Source: Nitratireductor sp. (GTDB lineage: Bacteria > Pseudomonadota > Alphaproteobacteria > Rhizobiales > Rhizobiaceae). Taken from it: a stretch of 64,000 nt of DNA. The position numbers and the translations under genes are program-made. The DNA is taken from NCBI GenBank assembly GCA_017854535.1, contig JAFMHL010000021.1:1-64000 (forward strand). Direction: 5' to 3'. Below, piece by piece: positions 34,925 to 44,439 of this stretch (positions within the stretch are counted from its first letter, which is position 1; each line of letters starts with the position of its first letter). Below the pieces are notes generated by a model, which had not been told where the DNA came from, searched no databases, and worked only from the letters and a program-made list of their open reading frames with translations.

Positions 34925-35236
34925 GCACTCTTTCAGCTGCAACCCCATTGCAGCGGTTTGGAAATAGGTTCTTATAGTTGGTTCGCGCAGGCAAGTAACA
35001 ATCATGCCATATCGATAACGTAACGGTTATCAAACGTTAATGGCCAAAAATATTCGATCTACTAATTTTGTGGCAATGTATTTCATCAAGCCTAGATTAA
35101 AGACTTGAGCAAAAAGTGATTTCTGCGTTTTCTAAGGCTTTACCTGCCTTCTCTTCTAGGCCAATCTGTCACCTTACATTTGGTGGTTCTTTTCATTAAA
35201 ACGCATCAAGTAAAAAATTCGAATAAGGAATGAAAA

Positions 35237-36265
35237 ATGTCTGGTGTTGTTGTTCCGCTCAAAGGTGAGCAGTCGGGGAAAGTGAAAACTGCAAGCGTCG
35301 AGCCCCTGGTTGAACTTGTTCGCCCCGATATGGAAAGGGTCAACCGCCTCATCTTAAGCAAATGCGGTTCTGATATCGAACTCATTCCTGAGGTCGCGCG
35401 CCACTTAATTGACAGTGGCGGTAAGCGACTTCGTCCTATGTTGACCATTGCTGCCGCAGCCATGTGTGGCTATAAGGGCGATCATCATGTGACACTAGCA
35501 GCAAGTGTAGAGTTCATGCATACAGCAACGCTCTTGCACGATGATGTGGTGGATGAAAGCGATCTTCGCCGGGGTAAATTGGCTGCCCGTATGCTTTGGG
35601 GCAATCAGGCCAGTGTTCTTGTCGGAGACTTCTTGTTAGGGCAGGCCTTTCGTATGATGGTGGAAGCTGGCTCTCTTCAAGCACTGGATGTGCTTTCCCA
35701 TGCCGCAACGGTTATTGCCGAGGGCGAGGTATTACAGCTGAGTACAGCAAAAAACCTTGATACGACCCAAGACGAATATATGCAGGTAGTAAAAGCCAAG
35801 ACGGCGGCACTGTTTGCTGCGGCGACAGAAGTGGGTCCAATTCTTGCCGGATCCGGCAAAGCCGTGACGTCAGCATTTAGATCTTATGGGAACAATCTTG
35901 GCTTGGCATTTCAGCTGATAGATGATGCGCTTGACTATGGCGGGAATGCAAAAACATTGGGCAAAAATGTGGGTGATGATTTTCGAGAAGGCAAAGTCAC
36001 GCTTCCAGTATTGTTATGTTATCGACGCGGTAATGACGCTGAGCGCAATTTTTGGCGCGAGGCAATCGAGCATGGTAAAAACGACAGCAGCCGCCTTGAA
36101 GAAGCCATGAGGCTGATGCACGAACATAATGCTCTAGGCGATACTCTGGAACGTGCACGACAATATTGTGAATTGGCTCAAGATGCTTTGGCAACTTTTG
36201 AAGATACACCACATAAAGCGGCGTTGATCGAGGTGTTGGAATATAGCTTATTGCGCGCAAATTGA
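35237..36265 (+). CDS. ispB: Polyprenyl (octaprenyl/decaprenyl) diphosphate synthase
   Basis: A trans-isoprenyl diphosphate synthase of 342 residues that makes the ubiquinone side chain. The first Asp-rich motif is LLHDDVVDESDLRRG (D102-D106) and the second LIDDALDY (D229-D233), with GGKRLRPMLT before the first. The chain length (C40 or C50) cannot be told from this sequence. GGAATG gives a moderate binding site. The ubiA and ispE genes in the window belong to the same overall route. It is preceded by a divergent gap of more than 300 nt with DUF2007, in which I found no promoter of good consensus. Confidence 0.94.
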   Translation: MSGVVVPLKGEQSGKVKTASVEPLVELVRPDMERVNRLILSKCGSDIELIPEVARHLIDSGGKRLRPMLTIAAAAMCGYKGDHHVTLAASVEFMHTATLLHDDVVDESDLRRGKLAARMLWGNQASVLVGDFLLGQAFRMMVEAGSLQALDVLSHAATVIAEGEVLQLSTAKNLDTTQDEYMQVVKAKTAALFAAATEVGPILAGSGKAVTSAFRSYGNNLGLAFQLIDDALDYGGNAKTLGKNVGDDFREGKVTLPVLLCYRRGNDAERNFWREAIEHGKNDSSRLEEAMRLMHEHNALGDTLERARQYCELAQDALATFEDTPHKAALIEVLEYSLLRAN

Positions 36266-36322
36266 CTTTCATACAAACGCACCGCAAAATCCGTTTAGCT
36301 TAAATGATATGGACCTTATCCT

Positions 36323-38074
36323 ATGAATCTTCATAAAAAATATTTGCTATCTTTCGCAGTGTCTTGGGGGATCTTAGCGAATATTTCAGTACCTGCACAA
36401 AGTGCAGGGTTTCTGGATGAGTTGGAAATTGCTCATTCGAAGATTCTTGAAACGAAGAATGTAGATAATACTCCAAGTTTGTCTGGCAGTTTCCTTGCTG
36501 CCTTAAGTGCATCTTCGCAAGGCGATGATCCGGCTGCGATAGAAAATTATCGAAATGTGATTGCAGTAGACCCTACCAATTCGAATGTTCAACAATCGCT
36601 GTTTGCTGCTTTGACAGCAGATGGCAAGATTTCAGAGGCGATCGACTTTCTTGGGACCATGAGTCCGGAATCGCAGAATGTAAATTTGAACAGGATTGTG
36701 ATTGCGGCAAATGCAATCAAACAGAAATCCTGGAAGCGTGCCGTCTCGACCATAGACAAAATCAATGGCTCAGCCCTTGATGACATGGTCACCAAAATCG
36801 TTGGTGCCTGGGCCTTGTATGGCGAGCGGGACCTGCCTGAAGCGATTAAAAGAGTTCAATCCATCGAAGGGCCGGACTGGGTATTGCTTATCAAAGAATA
36901 TCATCTCGGATTACTTCATGCAGCCAATGGGCAAGACAAAGAAGCTGCTGCCTTTTTTACCCAGGCAGTAGGGCGACGCAATGTTGCGGCTGCACTTACC
37001 GAAACCTATATGCGTGCCATAGAAGGCCTCGCCAGAGTGCAGACCAAAAGCGGCGATTTGGATACTGCAATCAAAACTGCTGAAAATGGCTTAAATCTAT
37101 TGGCTGAGCATCCTCCGTTGAAACAGTTTTTAACAAAGCTTGATGAAAAACAGAAAAGCGCGCCGTTGGTCAAATCAGCCCAACAAGGAACTGCCGAAGT
37201 TTTTTATAATGTTGGTTCTGCGATTAGCCGTCAGGGCGGGCTTCCATTTGCTCAGGGCTATTTGCAGTTGGCAAATTTCCTCGTGCCAAAAAACAACACA
37301 GTGGTGATGGCGCTTGCAAACACCTATTCGGACCAGAAAAAATTTGTTCGCGCGAATGAACTGTTCGCAACTATTGAAGAAACATCTGCATATTATTCAC
37401 GCGCTCAATTGGAAGAAGGGTTGAACCTCAACCGTATGGATCAATATCCTGATGCGGAAAAAATATTGAGCACCTTGTTTGATGCCTCACCTGATGACGG
37501 TGTCGTCGCGCTTTCCTTGGGTGGCGTGTACAGCCAACGTGAAGAGCATCCGAAGGCAGTTGCGCTTTATGACCGTATTATTGCAACGCAAACCGAAACC
37601 GAAGAGCGCGATTGGGTGTTATATTATCGCCGCGGCATTTCCCATGAGCGGACAAAGAACTGGCCAATGGCTGAAGCAGATTTCCTTCGCGCATTGGAAC
37701 TGTCACCAGACCAGCCGGATGTTTTGAATTATCTTGGATATTCGTGGATTGATCAGGGCATCAATCTTGATGACGGTTTGGCGAAGGTAAAAAAAGCGGT
37801 GCAGTTAAAGCCTAACTCGGGCTTTATTATCGATAGTCTTGGATGGGCCTATTATCGGCTTGGCAGATATGAGGAAGCCGTTGTCGAGCTAAGTCGCGCA
37901 TTGGAACTCATGCCGTCTGATCCTGTTGTGAATGATCATTTGGGCGATGCATTCTGGAAAACCGACCGTAAGCTTGAGGCTGTTTTCCAATGGAAACATG
38001 CCCTTTCGCATAAACCTTCGGAAGAAGAAGAAGCGAAAATACGCGAGAAAATACGCGCTGGCCTTACCCATTAG
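36323..38074 (+). CDS. Exported TPR-repeat protein
   Basis: A 583-residue protein with an N-terminal signal (first ~28 residues, ending PAQSAG) and many tetratricopeptide repeats, clearest in the C-terminal half (VLYYRRGISHERTKNWPMAEADFLRALELSPDQPDVLNYLGYSW..., PNSGFIIDSLGWAYYRLGRYEEAVVELSRALELMPSDPVVNDHLGDAFW). TPR arrays mediate protein contacts; the periplasmic or outer-membrane location is from the signal peptide. It sits between ispB and ispE, the order found in rhizobia. Specific partner unknown. AAAAAAT gives only a weak binding site. Confidence 0.88.
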   Translation: MNLHKKYLLSFAVSWGILANISVPAQSAGFLDELEIAHSKILETKNVDNTPSLSGSFLAALSASSQGDDPAAIENYRNVIAVDPTNSNVQQSLFAALTADGKISEAIDFLGTMSPESQNVNLNRIVIAANAIKQKSWKRAVSTIDKINGSALDDMVTKIVGAWALYGERDLPEAIKRVQSIEGPDWVLLIKEYHLGLLHAANGQDKEAAAFFTQAVGRRNVAAALTETYMRAIEGLARVQTKSGDLDTAIKTAENGLNLLAEHPPLKQFLTKLDEKQKSAPLVKSAQQGTAEVFYNVGSAISRQGGLPFAQGYLQLANFLVPKNNTVVMALANTYSDQKKFVRANELFATIEETSAYYSRAQLEEGLNLNRMDQYPDAEKILSTLFDASPDDGVVALSLGGVYSQREEHPKAVALYDRIIATQTETEERDWVLYYRRGISHERTKNWPMAEADFLRALELSPDQPDVLNYLGYSWIDQGINLDDGLAKVKKAVQLKPNSGFIIDSLGWAYYRLGRYEEAVVELSRALELMPSDPVVNDHLGDAFWKTDRKLEAVFQWKHALSHKPSEEEEAKIREKIRAGLTH

Positions 38075-38086
38075 AGGAGCCAAGGC

Positions 38087-39013
38087 TTGGCTGAACTTTT
38101 GGAAAGCGCCATTACTTGCTTTGCCCCTGCGAAGATCAATCTTGCGCTGCATATAACTGGCCAGCGAAACGATGGATATCATTTGCTGGACAGTCTGGTT
38201 GTCTTTGCAAATATTGGCGACACAATAACCCTCAAGACCCCGCAAAATAACGCCCAAGGCACTGCCATCTGCCAGTTTAACGGCCCGTTTGGAAAACAGC
38301 TGGAGAAAACTATTGCTGGCACATCCGATCACTTGATATTGAAAGCAGCAGAAGCGTTTCAAAACTCTTTTGGTCAGTTCGAACGCGGCCTCTCAATCCA
38401 TTTGGAAAAGAGACTTCCTATTGCAAGTGGCATTGGAGGAGGCTCTGCGGATGCTGCAGCTACCTTGCTGGCGATGGGAAAATTACATAGTGGAATATCG
38501 CAGGCTGATTTACAGGCTATGAGCGAAAAACTGGGGGCTGATGTTCCCATGTGCCTTCATTCTCAAGCTTTGCAGGCAAAGGGCATTGGCACAGATTTGA
38601 ACCTGGTAAATCATATGCCAAAGCTTCATCTGTTATTGATAAATCCTGGAATTGAAGTTTCAACCTCTAAGATTTTTGAAGCATTGGAAAGCAAGAAGAA
38701 CGCGCCGTTGACACCCCTTCCTGCACAACTGTCCTTCGACAATTTGATTGACTGGTTGGCTCATCAGCGCAATGTTCTTGAACCAACAGCGATAGACATA
38801 ACGCCTCAAATTGGAGATTTGCTTTCAGCTTTGCATAATACAAATGCATCTTTGGTTAGGATGAGCGGATCTGGAGCAACCTGCTTTGGCATCTATAGAA
38901 GCACACAGGCCAGCAAAGCGGCGGCGGAAACAATCCGAAATGCCCAGCCGCACTGGTGGGTTGAAACGACTGAAACTTTTGACCATGGCTACGACAGGGC
39001 TTTGGCCCCATAG
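38087..39013 (+). CDS. ispE: 4-diphosphocytidyl-2-C-methyl-D-erythritol kinase
   Basis: IspE phosphorylates CDP-methylerythritol with ATP, the fourth step of the MEP isoprenoid pathway. The GHMP-kinase signatures are CFAPAKINLALHITGQRNDGYHLLDSLV at the N-terminus, PIASGIGGGSADAAATL (ATP loop, about 109-125) and RMSGSGATCFGIY at about 262-274. The 308-residue length is normal. Start: TTG at 38087, with GAGGAG seven bases ahead, is the only codon before the conserved N-terminus, so a TTG start is well supported. It follows the TPR gene by 12 nt. Confidence 0.95.
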   Translation: MAELLESAITCFAPAKINLALHITGQRNDGYHLLDSLVVFANIGDTITLKTPQNNAQGTAICQFNGPFGKQLEKTIAGTSDHLILKAAEAFQNSFGQFERGLSIHLEKRLPIASGIGGGSADAAATLLAMGKLHSGISQADLQAMSEKLGADVPMCLHSQALQAKGIGTDLNLVNHMPKLHLLLINPGIEVSTSKIFEALESKKNAPLTPLPAQLSFDNLIDWLAHQRNVLEPTAIDITPQIGDLLSALHNTNASLVRMSGSGATCFGIYRSTQASKAAAETIRNAQPHWWVETTETFDHGYDRALAP

Positions 39014-39033
39014 AAAATTGAAGCGAGCATAAG

Positions 39034-39585
39034 ATGTCGAGAATTGATGAAACCCGCACGTTTGTTCCTGTTGGCATTGCCGTTTTGACGGTCTCCGATA
39101 CGCGCCAGCTAAGCGATGATAAATCCGGCAATATACTGGTTGATCGGTTGGAAACTGCCGGACACAAATTGATCGACCGTATGATTGTAAAAGATGACAT
39201 CCCCGCTATTCAGGCCAAGGTCGCAGGCTGGAGTAAAGACGACAATATTGACGTGATCATCACCACGGGTGGCACTGGATTTACCGGGCGTGACGTTACC
39301 CCAGACGCGCTCGAGCCGTTATTTGAAAAGAAGATGGACGGATTTTCCGAAGTTTTTCACCGCATCAGCTATGACAAGATCGGCACCTCAACCATTCAGT
39401 CCCGCGCTACAGGCGGCGTCCTCAATGCAACTTTCATCTTCTGCCTGCCTGGCTCACCGGGAGCCTGCAAAGATGCCTGGGATGGCATTTTATCGCTGCA
39501 ACTCGATTATCGTCACATGCCCTGCAATTTCGTGGAGATCATGCCAAGATTGGATGAGCATTTGAAGCGAGGCAGCGGGAAGTAA
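39034..39585 (+). CDS. moaB: Molybdenum cofactor biosynthesis protein B
   Basis: A 183-residue MoaB/MogA-fold protein: PVGIAVLTVSDTR, IITTGGTGFTGRDVTPDAL, LPGSPGACKDAWDGIL. MoaB/MogA proteins adenylylate molybdopterin during cofactor synthesis. The length matches MoaB. Downstream of ispE by 20 nt, in the same orientation, as is often seen in rhizobia. AAGCGAGCATAAG precedes the ATG. No other molybdenum cofactor gene is in the window. Confidence 0.93.
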   Translation: MSRIDETRTFVPVGIAVLTVSDTRQLSDDKSGNILVDRLETAGHKLIDRMIVKDDIPAIQAKVAGWSKDDNIDVIITTGGTGFTGRDVTPDALEPLFEKKMDGFSEVFHRISYDKIGTSTIQSRATGGVLNATFIFCLPGSPGACKDAWDGILSLQLDYRHMPCNFVEIMPRLDEHLKRGSGK

Positions 39586-39735
39586 TTCACTCAATAATTT
39601 CGGCCCCACTGCTTTCTACTTTAGAACACTGATTGGCGCGTCCACATTTATCTCGACATTTAGTTCTTGCTTTGTTCTCATTTCCAAGATAGGAATATGT
39701 TCATAGACACAGTGAGTCTTTTTAGCGAGGCCAAT

Positions 39736-40917
39736 ATGGGTATTTCAATTGCAGTAGATCATCGTTCGGTTCGTTCTGATTTGTCAGGCATGAACAGACT
39801 TGCCCATGATGGGTTTATGGCCAAGTCCGAACTTGGGGCAAAAGCCGATCAGATTGCTGATTTGCGCCGGCGTGGTCGTGCAGCGACGATTAACCCGTCA
39901 GGTCGCTTTGAACCCATCAGCCGCCATGTATTTGACGATGGATGGCAAACCTTAGATGAATTGCCTCCCTTCAAGACCGAGGTCTATGAAGAAAAGCCGA
40001 AGACCATCATAACCCGCAACGCCTCGCCTGATATTTCCTTTGATCGTTCGATCAATCCTTATCGCGGCTGTGAGCATGGCTGCGTCTATTGTTTCGCCCG
40101 CCCTACCCATTCTTATATGGGGCTTTCCTCTGGGCTTGATTTTGAATCCAAGCTTTTTGCCAAAAGCGGTATTGGTCGTCTTTTGGAAGCGGAACTTTCG
40201 AAAAAAGGCTATGAGCCACGCACCATTGCTATTGGGACAAATACTGATCCGTATCAGCCAATTGAAAAAGATCGCCGGATCATGCGCGATATTCTTGAGG
40301 TATTGGAGAAGGCCAACCACCCTGTTGGTATCGTAACCAAATCAGCTTTGGTGATACGCGACATCGATATTCTTTCCCGCATGGCTGCCAAAGGTCTGGT
40401 GAAAGTTGCCCTGTCCATCACCACGCTTGATCGAAAACTGGCTAGAGCCATGGAACCCCGTGCTGCCACCCCTTCTTTGCGGTTGAAGGCCATTCACGAA
40501 TTGTCCGAAGCAGGTATTCCGACCTCAGTGATGGTTGCTCCGGTCATTCCTGCCATGACGGATCATGAGTTGGAACATATTCTCGATTCAGCTGCTGGTG
40601 CAGGCGCCAAAGAGGCGGGCTATATACTTTTGCGATTGCCTGCAGAAGTCAGCCCGCTGTTTCGTGACTGGTTACTGCAACATTATCCTGACCGCTATCG
40701 TCATGTGATGAATGTGCTTCGCTCTATGCGCGGCGGCAAGGACTATGATGCTGAATGGGGCAAGCGTATGAAAGGAAAAGGACCGTATGCGATCCAGATT
40801 GGCAGACGCTTTGAATTGGCTGCCAAACGTTGCGGGCTAAACGAACGTCGTTTGTCCCTTAGAACTGATTTATTTGAAGCGCCGGAGGGAGCAGAGAAAC
40901 AGTTGGCGCTTTTTTGA
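39736..40917 (+). CDS. PA0069-family radical SAM protein
   Basis: A radical SAM enzyme of about 393 residues. The iron-sulfur motif is C-x3-C-x2-C in YRGCEHGCVYCFARPTHSYMG (about 118-138), followed by TDPYQPIEKDRRIMRDILEVL. The family is annotated as DNA-photolyase/spore-product-like or PA0069-type; the reaction is unknown. The track starts at 39667, but GAGG before ATG 39736 (MGISIAVDHRS) is a better site. It is followed by the structured rnhB leader. Confidence 0.86.
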   Translation: MGISIAVDHRSVRSDLSGMNRLAHDGFMAKSELGAKADQIADLRRRGRAATINPSGRFEPISRHVFDDGWQTLDELPPFKTEVYEEKPKTIITRNASPDISFDRSINPYRGCEHGCVYCFARPTHSYMGLSSGLDFESKLFAKSGIGRLLEAELSKKGYEPRTIAIGTNTDPYQPIEKDRRIMRDILEVLEKANHPVGIVTKSALVIRDIDILSRMAAKGLVKVALSITTLDRKLARAMEPRAATPSLRLKAIHELSEAGIPTSVMVAPVIPAMTDHELEHILDSAAGAGAKEAGYILLRLPAEVSPLFRDWLLQHYPDRYRHVMNVLRSMRGGKDYDAEWGKRMKGKGPYAIQIGRRFELAAKRCGLNERRLSLRTDLFEAPEGAEKQLALF

Positions 40918-40968
40918 GAGCAAACTGAATACATTTGAGATGCAACATCTGTTGTGAAAACCTAATTC

Positions 40969-41128
40969 CGGCTTCCCCGCCGGTTTAAACCAATCCTGGT
41001 TGCTGCCGCACAGATCTTTTGAAGGAGGTTCCCCACTTCTTTTCAAGAGGAACAGGATTGGGACTTGAAGAGAATCGGTGTTCAGGCAAACATTGCCGCA
41101 TGTCCCCAAAGCCTGTCACCGATTCTCT
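40969..41128 (+). ncRNA. Candidate structured leader or small RNA around the rnhB start
   Basis: Three inverted repeats in series. CCGGC/GCCGG occurs near 40972-40985. CCAATCCTG (40990-40998) pairs with CAGGATTGG (41053-41061). AGAGAATCGGTG (41069-41080) pairs with CACCGATTCTCT (41117-41128), extended inside by CAGGC/GCCTG. The last hairpin is followed by CCTCTTTTTATC, a terminator-like U-tract, and its loop holds the rnhB ATG. This suits an attenuator, a small RNA, or a translation-control leader; the choice is inference. No known RNA family recognised. Confidence 0.4.
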
Positions 41129-41771
41129 CCTCTTTTTATCTCCCGATGAGAAAGAGCCACATTTTCTTTTTGAGCAACGTCTCATTGATAAAGGCGCAAG
41201 AACTGTTGCTGGCGTGGATGAGGCAGGCCGTGGTCCATTGGCTGGGCCAGTTGTTGCTGCGGCTGTGATCCTGGATCCAAACAATCTTCCTATTGGTTTG
41301 AACGATTCCAAAAAACTGACAGAAAAGAAGCGCAATTTTCTCTTTGATGAAATATGCAAAAAGGCCCACGCCATCAGTTGGCATTCAGCATCAGCCCAGC
41401 GCGTGGATCAGATCAATATTTTGCAGGCGAGCCTGGAGGCAATGGCAATCTCTGTCGTCAGTCTATCTTTGCCCTGCGATGCCGCTCTGTTTGATGGGCG
41501 TGATGTGCCCCTTGATTGTCGTCATTTCGGAACAGCCATAATCAAGGGTGACGCCAAGTCTCTATCTATCGCTGCAGCATCCATCATTGCAAAAGTGCTG
41601 CGCGATACAATTATGGTTCAGATGGACAGACATTACCCCGAATATGGTTTTGCAGGTCACAAAGGATATGGTGCAAAGTCTCATATGGCAGCCATTGCGG
41701 CCCATGGCCCATCACCGCTTCATAGAATGTCTTTTTCACCCATGAAAGATATTGGGGCAGATCAAGTTTGA
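41100..41771 (+). CDS. rnhB: Ribonuclease HII
   Basis: RNase HII cuts RNA in RNA-DNA hybrids and removes single ribonucleotides. Core motif VAGVDEAGRGPLAGPVVAAAVIL supplies the catalytic Asp-Glu pair; the others come from NDSKKLTEKKR, DGRDVPLDC and IAAASIIAKVLRD. The track ORF (250 residues) opens with TTG at 41019 in the leader; I prefer ATG 41100 (MSPKPVTDSL), which gives 223 residues, typical for the family. Neither start has a good Shine-Dalgarno. The ATG lies in the loop of a long hairpin. It converges with atpF across a shared terminator. Confidence 0.93.
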   Translation: MSPKPVTDSLLFLSPDEKEPHFLFEQRLIDKGARTVAGVDEAGRGPLAGPVVAAAVILDPNNLPIGLNDSKKLTEKKRNFLFDEICKKAHAISWHSASAQRVDQINILQASLEAMAISVVSLSLPCDAALFDGRDVPLDCRHFGTAIIKGDAKSLSIAAASIIAKVLRDTIMVQMDRHYPEYGFAGHKGYGAKSHMAAIAAHGPSPLHRMSFSPMKDIGADQV

Positions 41772-41788
41772 TCATCTTTAAGGTAGAC

Positions 41789-41816
41789 ACAAAAAAAACC
41801 CGCTCTTGAGCGGGTT
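41789..41816 (-). terminator. Rho-independent terminator of the ATP synthase operon
   Basis: AACCCGCTC and GAGCGGGTT form a 9-bp stem with a 2-nt central gap; on the minus strand the stem is followed by eight T residues. It lies 26 nt past the atpF stop and just after the rnhB stop on the other strand, so it can also serve rnhB weakly. Confidence 0.88.
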
Positions 41817-41841
41817 CATTCATAGTCAAATTTTACTGCTA

Positions 41842-42321
41842 TCAGTTAAGGCGGGCCTTAACTTCAGCAATGCCATCTGAAATCAGCTTGTCGGCTGTTG
41901 CGCCAGAAGCCTTGCCCTGCAAGATATTACCTGCAGCAGCTACTGCGATGTCTACAGCTGACGCACGAACCTCAGCGATTGCCTGTGCCTGTGCCTGCTC
42001 GATCTTTTGTTCAGCCAAAGCCGTACGACGAGCGACAAATTCTGCAGCTTTCACTTCAGCGTCTTTTTCGAGATTAGCGGCTTCGCGTTTGGCAGCCGTA
42101 AGGATCTCGCCAGCCTCTTTCTCAGCTTCTTTGCGTTTGCGCTGATAGTCTGCCAACAATTCCTGTGCTTCTTCGCGCAGACGGCGCGCTTCATCAAGAT
42201 CACTTTTGATCTTGTCAGCACGAGCGTCCAAGCCTTCAGCCATTTTAGCCGGAACTTTTACATAAGCCAAGATGCCTAGGAAAATGATAAGAGCGATCAA
42301 TGCCCAAAAGGTAGCGTCCAT
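41842..42321 (-). CDS. atpF: ATP synthase F0 subunit b
   Basis: One of two b-type subunits that make the peripheral stalk of F1F0-ATP synthase. 159 residues: an N-terminal membrane helix (ATFWALIALIIFLGILAYVK), then a long Lys/Glu/Ala-rich helix (LDARADKIKSDLDEARRLREEAQELLADYQRKRKEAEKEAG) with the heptad character of a coiled coil. It is the last gene of the F0 operon, 16 nt after the b' gene. As in photosynthetic and rhizobial alphaproteobacteria, two different b chains probably form a heterodimer. Confidence 0.95.
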   Translation of the reverse strand: MDATFWALIALIIFLGILAYVKVPAKMAEGLDARADKIKSDLDEARRLREEAQELLADYQRKRKEAEKEAGEILTAAKREAANLEKDAEVKAAEFVARRTALAEQKIEQAQAQAIAEVRASAVDIAVAAAGNILQGKASGATADKLISDGIAEVKARLN

Positions 42322-42337
42322 ATTCTTTCTCCCTAGC

Positions 42338-42880
42338 TTAGCGCGTTACCGCAGCCACAGCTTTGTCGATTTCAGCTTTAGATATTGAGCCGCCAACTAA
42401 TTCTTTTACGATCTCGGCAACAGCTACAGAAGCAATACCATCGACTTCACCCAAAGCTTTTGCCTTGATTGTAGCAATTTGTTTTTCTGATGCGGCTAGC
42501 TTTTCATTCAAAGCTGCTTCGCTGGTCGCGCGCTTTTCGTCTGCTTCAGCCTTAGCTTTGTCTTTAGAAGTCTGAGCGATTGAATGGGCGCTGTTACGTG
42601 CCTCTGTCAATTCCTGCTCATAGGCTGCCAAAGCAGCATCTGATTCTTCTTTCAAACGCTGTGCTTCGTCCAGATCACGGGTGATACGGTCACGGCGAAC
42701 GCCTAAAATTCCTGATATACGCGGAATGACTACTTTTGACATCAAATAGTAGAAAATTCCAAATGTAATCGCCAACCACAATAACTGTGAAGCAAAAGAA
42801 GATGGATCGAACGGAGGAAATACCCCTGTTGCTCCATGCGCTGCTTCTTCTGTGGCTGCAAAAGCTGTGCTGATAAACAT
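42338..42880 (-). CDS. atpG: ATP synthase F0 subunit b'
   Basis: The b' partner of the peripheral stalk, 180 residues. An N-terminal extension (AFAATEEAAHGATGVFPPFDPSSF) precedes the membrane helix (LLWLAITFGIFYYLMSKVVIPRISGILGVRRDRITRDLDEAQRLKEE) and a charged helix rich in Ala, Glu and Lys. The extension and the divergent sequence are typical of alphaproteobacterial b' (annotated atpG or atpF2). It lies between atpE and atpF in the order E-b'-b. AGGGAG starts six bases before the ATG. Confidence 0.94.
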   Translation of the reverse strand: MFISTAFAATEEAAHGATGVFPPFDPSSFASQLLWLAITFGIFYYLMSKVVIPRISGILGVRRDRITRDLDEAQRLKEESDAALAAYEQELTEARNSAHSIAQTSKDKAKAEADEKRATSEAALNEKLAASEKQIATIKAKALGEVDGIASVAVAEIVKELVGGSISKAEIDKAVAAVTR

Positions 42881-42962
42881 GATTTTATCCCGAAGGGAGA
42901 AACTAATTTACGAAGAGGCGCGGCTATTGTTTCCAATAACCGCGCTTCGAAATATTGTAGTC

Positions 42963-43190
42963 TTAAACTGCGAAAAGCAGAAGAAGAGCGACTAGCAGTG
43001 AGAAGATGCCAAGAGCTTCTGTCACGGCAAAGCCGAAAATCAAACGACCGAACTGGCCATCAGCTGCTGATGGGTTGCGCAAAGCGCCTGCCAAATAGCT
43101 ACCGAAAATGTTACCAAGACCAATGCCGGCTCCGCCCATTCCTAGGCATGCAATTCCTGCACCGATGTATTTTGCTGCTTCAGCTTCCAT
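42963..43190 (-). CDS. atpE: ATP synthase F0 subunit c
   Basis: The 75-residue c subunit of the rotor ring: two membrane helices joined by the polar loop [13 protein letters not shown]. The proton-carrying carboxylate is Glu58 in FAVTEALGI. The Gly-rich first helix ([21 protein letters not shown]) is standard. The ion-binding region lacks the Na+ signature, so proton coupling is expected. Strong AAGGAG before the ATG fits the high demand for this subunit. Confidence 0.97.
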   Translation of the reverse strand: MEAEAAKYIGAGIACLGMGGAGIGLGNIFGSYLAGALRNPSAADGQFGRLIFGFAVTEALGIFSLLVALLLLFAV

Positions 43191-43249
43191 AATGAACTCC
43201 TTGAGGTTTTGAACTGGAAATTTGAGTTAAGGTTGTAATTACCAAACGC

Positions 43250-43999
43250 CTAGTGAGACGGATGAAGTGCGTCGTTGAGATACATGCAAGTCAAGACGGC
43301 AAACACATATGCCTGCAAGAATGCAACGAGAAATTCGAGACCAGTAAGTGCTACGGTCATGATCAGCGGCAGGATCGCAATGCCGATACCAGCGGCGCCC
43401 AAACCGCTCAGGCTCACCACAAAACCGGCAAACACTTTCAATGTGATGTGACCAGCCAGCATGTTTGCGAACAAACGAACTGATAGAGAAATTGGACGGG
43501 AAATAAATGAAATCACTTCAATCATGATTACCAATGGCATCAAGACAGCAGGAATGCCGCTTGGCACAAACAGTTTCAAGAAGCCAATGCCGTTCTTGTA
43601 AAAACCGTAAACCACCACTGTGCCTATCACTAGCATGGAAAGGGCAAAGGTCACGATGATATGGCTGGTAACCGTAAAGAAATACGGGAACATGCCGAAT
43701 AAGTTTGCCACCAAAATGAACATGAATAGTGAAAATACCATCGGGAAGAACTTCATTCCCTCAGATCCCGCACCATCTCGCAACATGGACGCTACAAATT
43801 CATAGGACATTTCAGCCAACGACTGTGTGCGGCTCGGGATAAGCCCACGGCCGCTTGTCGCCCAAATCAAGAAAGCTGCAGTTGCAGCAACTGTAACAAC
43901 CATGAAAAGGGATGAGTTCGTAAACGAAATATCCGTACCGCCAATATCAAGCGGGATCAGCTTGTTTAACTGAAACTGATGGATTGGATCGTTAGCCAC
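43250..43999 (-). CDS. atpB: ATP synthase F0 subunit a
   Basis: The 249-residue a subunit, which forms the proton half-channels against the c ring. Membrane segments run through the protein. The essential Arg lies in [24 protein letters not shown], the family signature. FTNSSLFM near the N-terminus and [32 protein letters not shown] at the end match rhizobial AtpB. It is the second gene of the operon, 29 nt after atpI. Confidence 0.96.
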   Translation of the reverse strand: MANDPIHQFQLNKLIPLDIGGTDISFTNSSLFMVVTVAATAAFLIWATSGRGLIPSRTQSLAEMSYEFVASMLRDGAGSEGMKFFPMVFSLFMFILVANLFGMFPYFFTVTSHIIVTFALSMLVIGTVVVYGFYKNGIGFLKLFVPSGIPAVLMPLVIMIEVISFISRPISLSVRLFANMLAGHITLKVFAGFVVSLSGLGAAGIGIAILPLIMTVALTGLEFLVAFLQAYVFAVLTCMYLNDALHPSH

Positions 44000-44028
44000 A
44001 GTGCAATTCCTTAATTGAGCAATTCTGC

Positions 44029-44439
44029 CTATTCGTCTTCATCGTCGTAAAGATCATCGCGGCCTTTATCAGTCGGCTTTTGATCTTTCTTGTCACCTTT
44101 TGCAGCAGCCCACCCTCTTTGATACGGGTCAGCCATCTCACCAGATGAACGCAAAACATTAATAACACCCGCTACAAATCCTAGAAGCAACATGACAATC
44201 ATAGCCCAAGGTCTCGTACCAGTAAGAGAGTCGATCAGATATCCGATCCCCGCCCCCACTAAAATTGCCGAAATAAACTCACTCGACATTTTAAGCGCAT
44301 TACCAAAGCCCGGCTTCCCGGTTTTTGGCATATTCTTTATCAGGTCCGTCTGACGGCTGCTAGCCAGTTTTGCCTCAAGGGCAGCCAAACGTTCTTTGCG
44401 ATTCTTGTCGGCAAGGTCTTTCTCGTTGTTGTTTTTCAT
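44029..44439 (-). CDS. atpI: ATP synthase assembly protein AtpI-like
   Basis: A 136-residue protein with a charged Lys/Glu-rich N-terminal region (about 1-35) and two membrane helices (about 53-75 and 80-100), ending with an acidic tail ([11 protein letters not shown]). AtpI assists assembly of the c ring and may act in magnesium handling. It is the first gene of the F0 operon. A consensus promoter lies about 160 nt upstream. The acidic tail is longer than in E. coli AtpI. Confidence 0.88.
   Translation of the reverse strand: MKNNNEKDLADKNRKERLAALEAKLASSRQTDLIKNMPKTGKPGFGNALKMSSEFISAILVGAGIGYLIDSLTGTRPWAMIVMLLLGFVAGVINVLRSSGEMADPYQRGWAAAKGDKKDQKPTDKGRDDLYDDEDE

Noticed and set aside
35014-35031. 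GATAAC/GGTTATC hairpin upstream of DUF2007
   Set aside because: Only six pairs and no supporting context.
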